Shown piece after piece: positions 45,676-54,739 of a stretch of DNA of 64,000 nucleotides. Positions within the stretch are counted from its first letter, which is position 1. Each line of letters starts with the position of its first letter. The stretch lies in the NCBI GenBank assembly GCA_964213355.1, contig CAXOVY010000030.1, positions 124,001 through 188,000 on the forward strand, in the 5' to 3' direction. Source of the stretch: JBAXAM01 sp964213355. GTDB lineage: Bacteria > Pseudomonadota > Gammaproteobacteria > UBA9339. The notes under the pieces are model-generated. The model worked only from the letters and a program-made list of their open reading frames with translations, did no database searches and was not told the origin of the DNA. Both the position numbers and the translations under genes were made by a program.

Positions 45676-46485
45676 TTAACCCTCACCACCTATTTTAACC
45701 ACCTCAAGAAATATCAATCCAGTATTTGATACATTAATGTCAGTTTTAAGCAGTCCTGAAAACAAATTATATAACAAAGTTGAAGTTATCATCCTAAGCT
45801 TTTTAAATACAAACCAACGATTACATGTTTTCTTGGTGATAAAAGTAAAAAATGAAAATGGCGCACACAAATCATTAAAGATACATATTTGTTTTGTTGC
45901 ATAATTTTGCGCATTTTTTATTTTGAAGCCATTACGCTCCACGACCTCTTGCCAACCATTATAATCGTAACAATGATAATGCCGCCAAAATTTATTAAAA
46001 AACCTTGCATATTGTTTAGCTAAATCCCGTAAATGTAGTTTATGTAATAACTGAAAAATGATTGTGTATTGCTCAAAAAATATAGTTGGCACTGTCACAT
46101 ACATCACGCCATCATCGCTTAACAGGCGATGGGCTTCTTGTAATACCGCGTCCAATTTTGGTATATGTTCCAACACGCTATTGCTAAGTATGGTTTTAAA
46201 ATAGCCAGATGGTTTGGGTATATTGTCGCCATAACATTGGATTAATTCGTCGTAAACACCAAAGCTTCTAGCACTTTCTAATTCTTTTGCATTAGGCTCT
46301 ACACCAATATCAATTTTTTCATCAAATAGAACATAGGCAAAAATCCCATCGCCACAACCCAAATCAAGTATCGGATGTTCCATCTTTTTTAGTGACAGTA
46401 TTTCACACTCCAAGGTCCGCTCAAGTGCTAGTGGCAAAGGAGCCAACTTCAAATAGTTCTTAAAAAAGTTATTTTTGAATTTCAT
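45676..46485 (-). CDS. Class I SAM-dependent methyltransferase
   Basis: The protein of about 269 residues starts at MKFKNNFFKNYLKLAPLP. It has motif I as PILDLGCGDGIFAYVLF near residue 60 and the segment FKTILSNSVLEHIPKLDAVL typical of ubiE/COQ5-like enzymes, and YVTVPTIFFEQY. Acceptor not known. It lies in the stretch between wbpE and the DPM1-like gene; a gap of about 110 bp follows. Confidence 0.75.
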   Translation of the reverse strand: MKFKNNFFKNYLKLAPLPLALERTLECEILSLKKMEHPILDLGCGDGIFAYVLFDEKIDIGVEPNAKELESARSFGVYDELIQCYGDNIPKPSGYFKTILSNSVLEHIPKLDAVLQEAHRLLSDDGVMYVTVPTIFFEQYTIIFQLLHKLHLRDLAKQYARFFNKFWRHYHCYDYNGWQEVVERNGFKIKNAQNYATKQICIFNDLCAPFSFFTFITKKTCNRWFVFKKLRMITSTLLYNLFSGLLKTDINVSNTGLIFLEVVKIGGEG

Positions 46486-46542
46486 ATAAAAAACCAACAC
46501 TGATCACAACGTCTTTATTTTTCATAAAGTCATACACACAAA

Positions 46543-47628
46543 TCAAATGCCAACTAATTGGTGTACAACAAGCTCCATGTCTTTATCCGTTAAATATGGG
46601 TGCATTGGTAAGCTCATTACTTTCTCAGCAAGTGATTCTGAAACTGGTAATTTACAATCACAATATTCAGCAAAAACTGGCTGCTTGTGCAATGGGATTG
46701 GATAATGTATCGCAGTTGGAATTCCAGCGTTCTTTAATTTCTCCTGCACTTTATCGCGACCATCTACTTGAATTGTATACTGCGCATAGACACTAGTATT
46801 AAAAGGCTCAATGTAAGGTGTAATCACCCTATTCTTGTTCTTTAATGAGTCAGTATACTTTGCACCAACTTTTGCGCGCAGCTCAACTTCTTCTGGGAAA
46901 ATTTCTAACTTTGCCAATAAAATTGCCGCCTGAAGCGTATCTAATCTCCCATTAACACCTAAACGTGAATGATGATATCGTCTATCTTGGCCGTGTACTC
47001 TAATTTCTTGCATAGCTTTTGCTAACTCATCATCATTAGTAAAACATGCACCACCATCACCATAACAACCTAGCGGCTTAGATGGAAAAAAGCTAGTACA
47101 ACCTATGGTAGAAAGATTACATGATTTTTTATCTTTATAAACTGCGCCAAAACTTTGAGCGGCATCTTCAATTACTGGGATTTTATACTTATCAGCAATT
47201 ATATTGATTACATCAAAATCCGCACATTGTCCAAAAATAGAAACAGGCATGATTGCCTTAGTTTTTGGAGTAATTACTGCTTCAATTTTTGTTGCATCAA
47301 TATTATAGGTACGAGGATCAATATCAACAAAAACCGGCTTTGCTCCTAAAAGGGCTATCATTTCTGCTGTAGCAATAAACGTAAATGGCGTAGTAATTAC
47401 CTCATCACCAGCGCCAACACCCAACGCCATCATTGCAATTAATAAAGCATCTGTTCCATTAGCCACTCCAATACAGTGTTTTGCTCCCACAAAAGCAGCC
47501 AGTTTATTTTCTAATTCCTTAATTTCAGGCCCCATAATATATTGGCCATGATCCAAAACGTGAAGGATCCTTTGGGTTACCTTTTCCTGTATTTTTTTAT
47601 ATTGATAATTCAAATCTACAAATTGCAT
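46543..47628 (-). CDS. wbpE: UDP-GlcNAc(3-keto)A aminotransferase, WbpE type
   Basis: This pyridoxal-phosphate enzyme aminates C3 of the uronic sugar, the step between WbpB and WbpD. The 361-residue protein matches WbpE well by eye, including HGQYIMGPEIKELENKLA, SIFGQCADFDVINIIADKY, the cofactor lysine in TSFFPSKPLGCYGDGGA, HGQDRRYHHSRLGVNGRLDT and MSLPMHPYL. It is located about 9 kb from wbpA-wbpB-wbpD in the other transcript. A second, less WbpE-like enzyme is at 22940. Confidence 0.92.
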   Translation of the reverse strand: MQFVDLNYQYKKIQEKVTQRILHVLDHGQYIMGPEIKELENKLAAFVGAKHCIGVANGTDALLIAMMALGVGAGDEVITTPFTFIATAEMIALLGAKPVFVDIDPRTYNIDATKIEAVITPKTKAIMPVSIFGQCADFDVINIIADKYKIPVIEDAAQSFGAVYKDKKSCNLSTIGCTSFFPSKPLGCYGDGGACFTNDDELAKAMQEIRVHGQDRRYHHSRLGVNGRLDTLQAAILLAKLEIFPEEVELRAKVGAKYTDSLKNKNRVITPYIEPFNTSVYAQYTIQVDGRDKVQEKLKNAGIPTAIHYPIPLHKQPVFAEYCDCKLPVSESLAEKVMSLPMHPYLTDKDMELVVHQLVGI

Positions 47629-47683
47629 AAAAGTATAAACACCTCATTATTTATTATTAACCAAATAGCAATACTCGCTTATA

Positions 47684-49762
47684 TCAACTGTGTTTATCTT
47701 TTAGTACAAACACAAAATCGAGAAGTTTATCGTAATTAATTGATGAACTGAGGCTAATTGCCACATCAATAAGGACACCCAAGTAATTTAGATTTTTTTT
47801 ATCTGTATCATTATAAACTTGAAATATAACCATATCATTTGGAACCATATTTCTGCCAAAAGTATCATAAAAAACATATTCTGGCATAAATAAATAAATA
47901 TCCTTATCATATCTATGTCTAACCACCATAGTCATTAGAAGATCATGCAACTTAAATCCACCACCCGAAGACACGAAAAATCGTCTTGAATTATTTAAAA
48001 CCAACGCACCTTTTAACAAACTAGGAACTTCTTTTACAATATGAGAGCTGGAAATAAAAAACCCCGGGTGCAAGGCGCTAACCTCCCTTAAAGAATAACC
48101 AACTTCATAGAACAACTGATCAAGCAAGTTACCGATGCTCTTATATTTACTTGCTTGATCCAGAGCAAAATCACGAATTGAAGTATCCTGTACAGCATTT
48201 TTATGAGCATAAATCTCTGACATTAATTGGGAATATTTTTCTTGGTTACCACGATAAACATCAGAAAAAAACTTATACTCTTCAAAATATGCTGATCCAG
48301 GATAAACGCTTTTATTTAAATTATTACAAATCAAAAATGCAAGCATTACAATTATCAATGATCCCATAAGTCTTTGTTGCTTGGCAAAACAACGAATACT
48401 GGTCAATGCAATTGCTACAAATAATAGACCTAATGAAATTTGAAGCCAAAGCATATCCAACTCATTACCAATACGAATGGCAAAGGTGATATTAATTAAA
48501 ACCACAATCAACATCACAAAAAATAAAAATATTTGCATCCTATTTATTTTACTGTTTTTTGCTAACCCACCATAGGTCATTAGTGCCAACAATAAAAACA
48601 CACCAGAAAACAACCACGAAAAATGTTTGATATAAAAAATGACCGAGTAGAATGGATTCAACCCCGTTACAGTACCAGAAACTATTTTACCTAAAAAAAC
48701 GACCTTAAATAATAATTGGCTATACGTTAGCGCAACAAAAAAATAATGTGGATACAAAAATACAGTAATAAAAAACACACAAAAAAAACCCGAAAATGCC
48801 ACTGTAGTAAAAACCAATAATGGTCTTAATGCTATATATTTTATTGCATCTTTTAAGTTTACCCTTACAATTAAACATAGCAAAATAAAAACAAATACAT
48901 AATGCAATCGTATCCCACCATAAGAACGAAACGATGCTCCAGTTTCCCCTGCACTATGCATATATGCCGCAATCGTCATAAGCGCAAAAAACAACAAGTT
49001 AATCAGTGACGCATAAGCAACGTCCCTTAAACTTCTATCGTCAATCTTAGCAAGAAGCGTTCGAAAACCATAAAACGAGTCGAAATACAACATCATTACT
49101 GGGATAAGCATTACTAAAAAAACACTCTGTACTTTTGTAAAAAAAGCCAAGCCAATAAAAAAACCTGTTAATGTCGTATACAAAATCTTTCTGAAATTTT
49201 TATCGCTTTTTATAACACAGGAACCAAAAAACAAACCAACGCTCCAAAAAAACAAACTATATACCTCGCTTCTAATCAACATGGCGTGATGAAGAAATGA
49301 AGATTGAGTTAATAAAAGCAATAGCAAAAGCAAGCCAAAAAATTTCCGCTCTTTAAAATGTATATATACACTAAGCCAGCTAAAAAATGCAATACCGACT
49401 AACATAAATGGAGTATGGTAGCGGAGAAAATCAGTTAATTGCGCTACTCCCACAATAGGGTTTAAAGATGCTGAAATATCAGCCAATGACTTTATCGCAA
49501 TACTCCCGAAAAAATAAGCAATTTTTGTGGTTAACCTAAAAATAAGATACATTCCAAATCCAGGGTGAGCAAAATGCGATGGAATAAGTCCTGAATTTAT
49601 TAAAATAACGTCTATCGTGGTGGATAAATCCATATCCCAAGCGATGTAATAAGGGTACGCTTGGCAAATACTCAAATACCTCCATAAAAACACACAAAGT
49701 AAGGTAGCAACAAAAAACCCAAATAAAATTTCTTTATTCTGCTGTATTTTGGAAAACATCAT
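47684..49762 (-). CDS. Large multi-pass membrane protein, possible GT-C glycosyltransferase
   Basis: The 692-residue protein has around 12 or 13 hydrophobic segments followed by a C-terminal soluble region of roughly 190 residues. The first loop holds acidic residues (YYIAWDMDLSTTIDVI near residue 40), like GT-C enzymes. It has the general layout of ArnT/GT39-like membrane glycosyltransferases, but no decisive motif is visible. It follows a DPM1-like GT2 gene (49779), a common partner for such proteins. Confidence 0.55.
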   Translation of the reverse strand: MMFSKIQQNKEILFGFFVATLLCVFLWRYLSICQAYPYYIAWDMDLSTTIDVILINSGLIPSHFAHPGFGMYLIFRLTTKIAYFFGSIAIKSLADISASLNPIVGVAQLTDFLRYHTPFMLVGIAFFSWLSVYIHFKERKFFGLLLLLLLLTQSSFLHHAMLIRSEVYSLFFWSVGLFFGSCVIKSDKNFRKILYTTLTGFFIGLAFFTKVQSVFLVMLIPVMMLYFDSFYGFRTLLAKIDDRSLRDVAYASLINLLFFALMTIAAYMHSAGETGASFRSYGGIRLHYVFVFILLCLIVRVNLKDAIKYIALRPLLVFTTVAFSGFFCVFFITVFLYPHYFFVALTYSQLLFKVVFLGKIVSGTVTGLNPFYSVIFYIKHFSWLFSGVFLLLALMTYGGLAKNSKINRMQIFLFFVMLIVVLINITFAIRIGNELDMLWLQISLGLLFVAIALTSIRCFAKQQRLMGSLIIVMLAFLICNNLNKSVYPGSAYFEEYKFFSDVYRGNQEKYSQLMSEIYAHKNAVQDTSIRDFALDQASKYKSIGNLLDQLFYEVGYSLREVSALHPGFFISSSHIVKEVPSLLKGALVLNNSRRFFVSSGGGFKLHDLLMTMVVRHRYDKDIYLFMPEYVFYDTFGRNMVPNDMVIFQVYNDTDKKNLNYLGVLIDVAISLSSSINYDKLLDFVFVLKDKHS

Positions 49763-49778
49763 AGCTCCGTAAATATTG

Positions 49779-50471
49779 TTAATTTATTATTTCTCGAAAC
49801 AAACACTGAAGAAATCTGACCCCTGTTGGAATGCTTCGTGCCTGAGTTTCACCACTGACTCGCTGCCCTTCCACAGAAGGAAACTCTACTATTTTTAACT
49901 TGTCTTTAAACGCTCTAATTGTCATTTGATATTCTATTGTGTAATCAACCGCGTCCAAGTTCAGCTTCGAAACTGCCTGCTTAGTAATTGCACGATACCC
50001 ATTGATTGAATCTGTAATAAAAGAGCCAGAGCGGCGAAAAATAATATTTGCAAGAAAATTAAATGCATTGTTTGCCCATTTGCGCCATTTTAAAAACTTA
50101 TCATCATCTTCATTCACCGCCCCTTTCATCATTCTCGAGGCAATCACAATATCCGCACCCTTTTCTAAAAGAGGCCGAAACTTATGTAAATCGTTGACAT
50201 CCTCATTGCCATCAGGTGAGAAAAAAATAAAAGCATCTGCATCAATTTGACTAAAGGCTTGTAAAAAAGCACTACCTCTTCCCTTGCGGTTTTGACCAAT
50301 TACTTTTATTCCCTTATCTTGATAATATTCTAATGTTCCATCCGTAGATCCGCCATCAAGCGCATAAACTTCATCATAAGGCCCAACCGGAGAAGGAAGC
50401 GGCAACTTAGGAAAAATAACTTTCAAACACTCATGTTCATTGAGAGTGAGAATGCATAGCGCTATTTTCAT
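49779..50471 (-). CDS. GT2-type glycosyltransferase (DPM1-like)
   Basis: The 230-residue protein has LCILTLNEHECLKVI, VYALDGGSTDGTLEYY with the donor-site acidic residues, and DAFIFFSPDGNEDVND as the metal-binding motif. A later DSINGYRAITKQAV segment resembles the acceptor region of DPM1-type synthases. It overlaps the 3' end of the next gene by 35 bp. A role in making a polyprenyl-phosphate sugar for the membrane protein downstream is inference. Confidence 0.82.
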   Translation of the reverse strand: MKIALCILTLNEHECLKVIFPKLPLPSPVGPYDEVYALDGGSTDGTLEYYQDKGIKVIGQNRKGRGSAFLQAFSQIDADAFIFFSPDGNEDVNDLHKFRPLLEKGADIVIASRMMKGAVNEDDDKFLKWRKWANNAFNFLANIIFRRSGSFITDSINGYRAITKQAVSKLNLDAVDYTIEYQMTIRAFKDKLKIVEFPSVEGQRVSGETQARSIPTGVRFLQCLFREIIN

Positions 50472-51492
50472 AATTTATATACCATTCAAATGTATTTTTT
50501 AAACCAACATCAATTGCGATTTTGGTTCCAAAACCCAGTTCCCGATTAAGCTTATCAATACTACAACAACGCCTAGGCTGACCAGTTAACCCTTTTGTGT
50601 TAAATTTTGGCACAATGGTTCGTTGTCTATAATCACTGGATAATTTAGCTATTTTTTCTGCCAACCCAAAAATAGTAACTTCTTCGTTTGCGCCAATATT
50701 AATAGGATCAGCAATATGATACCTCGCTGTTACCTCCAAAATACCACGCGCAAAATCATCCACATAAACAAACGATCGAGAATGACGCCCATCACCCCAA
50801 ACCTCAAAATAGTCATTTTGAGTTTCTAAAGCCTTACGAATAAGCGCTGGTATAACATGTGAACTTTCCAGATCAAAATTATCTCTAGGACCATAAGCAT
50901 TGTATGGCCTGGGAATTGCAATATGCAACCCAAATTCCTCTACATATTTTTGAGCCAAATATTCTTGCATCCGCTTTGCCCAACCATAACCTGAATTTGT
51001 AGGTTCTGGCTCATCTTTAAACCCTTCAATTTCAGGAGTTGGAATCGTACAATAACGTGGATAGACACAAGCGGAACTACAAACCGATAATAGTGGTGGA
51101 ATGGTCCGTTCTTTAACCGCCCTAACAACATTTAAAAACATTTGCATATTATGGTGAAAAATAGACGCCGGGTGTTTTTTATTATATTCCAAACCTCCCA
51201 CAACTGCTGCTAAATGAATCACAACATCAGAATCTGACACCCCCAAAGAAACATCACTGTAATCAAATAAATCGCACTTTCTCACAACAACTTGCGATAA
51301 AATATCAGCCAAAAAATGAGGATGAGCTTGTCGCGTCAATACAATTGGAAAAGCTTTTAATTGCAATAATTGCTCTACTAAGTGGCTACCAATAAACCCT
51401 GTTCCACCAGTTACAACGACTTTTTTATTCTTAAAAAATTCCTGCGTGGCAGGGTGAAAATCATGCAACCTAACACTAGTGGAATAGGTCAT
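50437..51492 (-). CDS. colC: GDP-sugar epimerase/reductase (ColC/GDP-fucose synthase-like)
   Basis: This short-chain dehydrogenase of 351 residues has VVTGGTGFIGSHLVEQL at the N-terminus, HLAAVVGGLEYNKKHPASIF and the catalytic S-Y-K set in SSACVYPRYCTIPTP and SGYGWAKRMQEY, with EPTNSGY typical of the GMER group. Beside gmd and the ColD-like gene it would be the colitose pathway epimerase/reductase. GDP-L-fucose synthase is the main alternative. It overlaps gmd by 4 bp. Confidence 0.78.
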   Translation of the reverse strand: MTYSTSVRLHDFHPATQEFFKNKKVVVTGGTGFIGSHLVEQLLQLKAFPIVLTRQAHPHFLADILSQVVVRKCDLFDYSDVSLGVSDSDVVIHLAAVVGGLEYNKKHPASIFHHNMQMFLNVVRAVKERTIPPLLSVCSSACVYPRYCTIPTPEIEGFKDEPEPTNSGYGWAKRMQEYLAQKYVEEFGLHIAIPRPYNAYGPRDNFDLESSHVIPALIRKALETQNDYFEVWGDGRHSRSFVYVDDFARGILEVTARYHIADPINIGANEEVTIFGLAEKIAKLSSDYRQRTIVPKFNTKGLTGQPRRCCSIDKLNRELGFGTKIAIDVGLKNTFEWYINYENSAMHSHSQ

Positions 51493-52499
51493 TTCCTAAA
51501 ATCCTCCAGTTTTAATCCCTCTTCCCCTAGATCAGCTATTACCATAATCTTAACCAAATCATCAAATGAGGTTTTGGGCTCCCAATTTAATTTTTTACGC
51601 ACTTTACTAGCGTCTCCAATAAGCACATCAACCTCTGAGGGGCGTAAATATCTTGGATCATTTTCCACAAAATCTTTCCAATCAAGATTAACAAGACCAA
51701 ATGCTCGCTCGAGAAAATTACGAACACTCCATGTTTTTCCTGTTGCGATAACATAATCATCAGGTTTATCTTGTTGTAGCATCAACCACATTGCTTCCAC
51801 ATAATCTTTTGCATAACCCCAATCTCTACGAGCATCTAAATTACCCAGATAAATTTTCTTATCTTTTTTAGCCAAAATTCTAGCTAAGCCTCGCGTAATT
51901 TTTCGGGTAACAAAAGTTTCTCCTCTACGAGGGCTTTCATGATTAAATAATATACCATTTGACGCATGTAACCCGTAAGCTTCTCTATAATTACGCACTT
52001 GATGAAAAGCGTAGACCTTAGCGCAAGCATACGGGCTGCGAGGATAAAATGGAGTGTTTTCTTTTTGTAATGGTTCTTGCACCAAACCATACATTTCAGA
52101 GCTAGAAGCTTGATAAAATTTAACATCTCTTTTCGCCCCGACCAAATGACGCACAGCTTCTAAAATACGTAGTGTTCCCATAGCAACACTATCTACTGTA
52201 TAAACTGGCTCATCGAATGAAACACGCACATGGCTTTGAGCTGCAAGATTGTATACCTCACAAGGATCTACTTTTTCAAGTAATTGCTCTATTCTGTTAG
52301 CATCCAACATGTCTCCATAATGCAAAACCAAGTGAGGATTTTCTACATGAACATCCTCATATAAGTGCATCAGCCTTCCAGTATTAAAACTTGAAGAACG
52401 ACGTATGACCCCATGTACTTGATAACCTTTTTGAATTAAAAGCTCAGCCAAATATGAACCATCTTGGCCAGTAATACCTGTAATTAATGCTCTTTTCAT
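51489..52499 (-). CDS. gmd: GDP-mannose 4,6-dehydratase
   Basis: This enzyme makes GDP-4-keto-6-deoxymannose, the branch point for fucose, colitose and perosamine. The 336-residue protein starts MKRALITGITGQDGSYLAEL; the upstream extension is discarded because ATG at 52499 overlaps the stop of the ColD-like gene (ATGA) and gives the family start. It has the AAQSHVRVSFDEP and FYQASSSEMYGLVQ motifs and the ESPRRGETFVTRKIT segment. A diverged second copy is at 61674. Confidence 0.93.
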   Translation of the reverse strand: MKRALITGITGQDGSYLAELLIQKGYQVHGVIRRSSSFNTGRLMHLYEDVHVENPHLVLHYGDMLDANRIEQLLEKVDPCEVYNLAAQSHVRVSFDEPVYTVDSVAMGTLRILEAVRHLVGAKRDVKFYQASSSEMYGLVQEPLQKENTPFYPRSPYACAKVYAFHQVRNYREAYGLHASNGILFNHESPRRGETFVTRKITRGLARILAKKDKKIYLGNLDARRDWGYAKDYVEAMWLMLQQDKPDDYVIATGKTWSVRNFLERAFGLVNLDWKDFVENDPRYLRPSEVDVLIGDASKVRKKLNWEPKTSFDDLVKIMVIADLGEEGLKLEDFRK

Positions 52500-53695
52500 T
52501 TTTTGAAATACTCCATAATAACAGACACTAAATAACTTACTTGCGCTTGAGTCATAACAGGATGCAATCCCCAATATAAACCACAACTCATTATTCGATC
52601 AGCATTACTCAGATTATTGTGAATTCTATATTTGAAATATTTGCATGCTGGTTGCCTAGCCATATTTCCACATATAATAGGTCGTGTCTCCACCCCATTA
52701 GCTTCAAGATGATTTTTTATACTTTTTTTAACTTTTTCTGTTTGAAATAAAACCGGGTAACCAAACCAAGCAGGATTGGTGTTTTCAACAATCTGCATCG
52801 GCTTCATTTTTTCTGAGGCAATCAAATCATTAAAAGCGCTGCTCCAAGTGGCTGCAATTATATTTCGACGTTGATTAAATGCTGCTAGTTTCCTTAACTG
52901 GATCCGTCCAATTACTGCATTAATTTCCGTTGGTCTTAAGTTAAAACCTGGAGTAACAAACAAAAATCTAGGATCTATATCCTGATGTTGCGCCTCAATT
53001 TCTGACTTCCTATGCATATGTCTAGTCCAACCGTGTGCACGCATACTACGAAAGACATCAGCTAAAATATCATCGTTAGTAACAACCATACCACCCTCTA
53101 TGGTCGTAATATGGTGTGAAAAGAAAAAGCTAAAACTTCCTATATCTCCAAAAGTACCAACATATTTGCCATTGCGACTAACGCCTAAAGATTCACAAGC
53201 ATCCTCGATCAGCCATAAATTATTTTTTTTAGCAATTTTTCTTATCTCTTCAACCGGTGCGGCATTTCCTAGCACATGCACCAAACAAATGGCTTTGGTT
53301 TTAGGTGTAATTGCTCGCTCAATTTCACTAACATCCACCTGAAGAGTTTTTACATTACAATCGACAAAAACAGGAATACACCCTACTTGAATAATTGGCC
53401 AAATTGTTGTCGACCAGGTTAATGCCGTAACTATTACCTCATCGCCTGGGCATAAAACATTACATGAAGACATCTCAGCAAAAAGTGGATTAGTCAAAGC
53501 AAAAAAAGCAAGCAGATTCGCTGACGAACCAGAATTAACCATAACAGCATGTTTTACACCCAGATAGTGTGCAAATTGCTTTTCAAACTTAAGGCACTCA
53601 TCTCCCATGGTTAGTCTTTGAGACTTCACAACTTCAATTGCCGCCTGTATTTCCTCATCGGAAAATGTACTTTCATTTAGGGGTATTTTAATCAT
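52496..53695 (-). CDS. colD: GDP-4-keto-6-deoxymannose 3-dehydratase (ColD-like)
   Basis: The 399-residue protein belongs to the DegT/ColD fold, but the usual cofactor lysine is replaced: the segment reads SFSFFFSHHITTIEGGMV, with His where aminotransferases have Lys. A His at this position is the hallmark of ColD and CDP-sugar 3-dehydratases that remove the C3 hydroxyl using pyridoxamine phosphate. With gmd and a ColC-like gene directly downstream it completes the GDP-colitose route. It is the only deoxygenating member among five DegT-fold genes here. Confidence 0.87.
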   Translation of the reverse strand: MIKIPLNESTFSDEEIQAAIEVVKSQRLTMGDECLKFEKQFAHYLGVKHAVMVNSGSSANLLAFFALTNPLFAEMSSCNVLCPGDEVIVTALTWSTTIWPIIQVGCIPVFVDCNVKTLQVDVSEIERAITPKTKAICLVHVLGNAAPVEEIRKIAKKNNLWLIEDACESLGVSRNGKYVGTFGDIGSFSFFFSHHITTIEGGMVVTNDDILADVFRSMRAHGWTRHMHRKSEIEAQHQDIDPRFLFVTPGFNLRPTEINAVIGRIQLRKLAAFNQRRNIIAATWSSAFNDLIASEKMKPMQIVENTNPAWFGYPVLFQTEKVKKSIKNHLEANGVETRPIICGNMARQPACKYFKYRIHNNLSNADRIMSCGLYWGLHPVMTQAQVSYLVSVIMEYFKK

Positions 53696-53796
53696 GCAGT
53701 ATCCAAATTTAATAATCCATAGTTAACTACAAGGGTCTATTTTTACCAAATTTTAGCTGTATTAGTATTAAACTTTTTTTAAATAGCTCTAAATGC

Positions 53797-53807
53797 TACG
53801 GGCTGAT
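53797..53807 (-). promoter_or_regulatory. Weak ops-like element upstream of the ColD-like gene
   Basis: In the 195-bp gap between wzz and colD the minus strand contains GGGCATCAGCCC, a small hairpin, directly followed by CGTAGCATTT. The join GCCCGTAGCAT matches the RfaH ops element GGCGGTAGCGT at 8 of 11 positions, and a TATAAA box lies shortly upstream. The similarity is modest. Confidence 0.25.
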
Positions 53808-53890
53808 GCCCACAGGATTTTATAATTCACTTAGGCTGTCCAGAATATTCCTGCCCCTGTAATCTAATGTGGTTTGCTCTAGTTTTTTCA

Positions 53891-54730
53891 TTAACACCTA
53901 CGTATGAAATCCACCACAAAAACCGCAAAAAAAGCAGAAAAGAGCGCTACCATAGCTGTCAAAATTAGCAACACAAATTTAGATGGTCCGTCTGACTTAT
54001 CAGAAATAATCAAATCAGAAATCACTCGGGTATTGTAAGTACCCATAATCTGCGCTTGTAGCATATTTATATTATTACTTAACTGAATCATAAGCGAATT
54101 TTGGTCATTGAGATACATGGTTATTATTCTACTCTCCACAGAAACCATATCTTTCTTCTTGGCTACACCCTCAAAATATTTTGCGGTCATGGCCTTATAA
54201 AAATTATTCGTTTCAACCAAACGACGCTCTAAATTTAACTTAGCATCGCTCAGAGTTTTTCGACGGTAATCAATATATTCCCTAGTGTCATTAGAAAAAC
54301 CTTCAACTATCTTATGTAAAACAAACTTGCATCTATCAAAATCCTTTAACGTCCCATTCATCGATAGCAACAATGCACCATTTCCTACATTTTCAGCTAC
54401 TAAAGTTTTTTCATCCGCCCCAACTTTTTTTGCTGTCTGCAAATTATACGCACGCACCGCCGCAGGATAAAACACTTTCTTTATTTTTTTTATCGTCTCA
54501 CCTAAATCTACATTTATGGTATTTTGCCCTCTTTCATCGGGAGACTTACCAATCTCAATTACTTGGCTAAAACCATATTTTGGAGGAGTTAGTAAAACTT
54601 TAGTCCCACCAACAATAAACACCGCAAAAAAAACAGACCAAAATATTCTTTTATGCTGTACCAATTTTTTCCAAATATCAACCAGATTAATAACATCATC
54701 AGGCGAATAAATATCAACTTGTTTATTCAT
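53891..54730 (-). CDS. wzz: Wzz-like chain-length determinant protein
   Basis: The 279-residue protein has the Wzz plan of two membrane segments around a periplasmic domain: residues 30-52 (IFWSVFFAVFIVGGTKVLL) and the C-terminal LILTAMVALFSAFFAVFVVDF. The periplasmic domain contains coiled-coil-like stretches (SDAKLNLERRLVETNNFYKA). It regulates the modal length of the polymer made by Wzy. It starts 9 bp from the end of manC and is likely co-transcribed with it. Confidence 0.83.
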   Translation of the reverse strand: MNKQVDIYSPDDVINLVDIWKKLVQHKRIFWSVFFAVFIVGGTKVLLTPPKYGFSQVIEIGKSPDERGQNTINVDLGETIKKIKKVFYPAAVRAYNLQTAKKVGADEKTLVAENVGNGALLLSMNGTLKDFDRCKFVLHKIVEGFSNDTREYIDYRRKTLSDAKLNLERRLVETNNFYKAMTAKYFEGVAKKKDMVSVESRIITMYLNDQNSLMIQLSNNINMLQAQIMGTYNTRVISDLIISDKSDGPSKFVLLILTAMVALFSAFFAVFVVDFIRRC

Positions 54731-54739
54731 TTTAAATAC

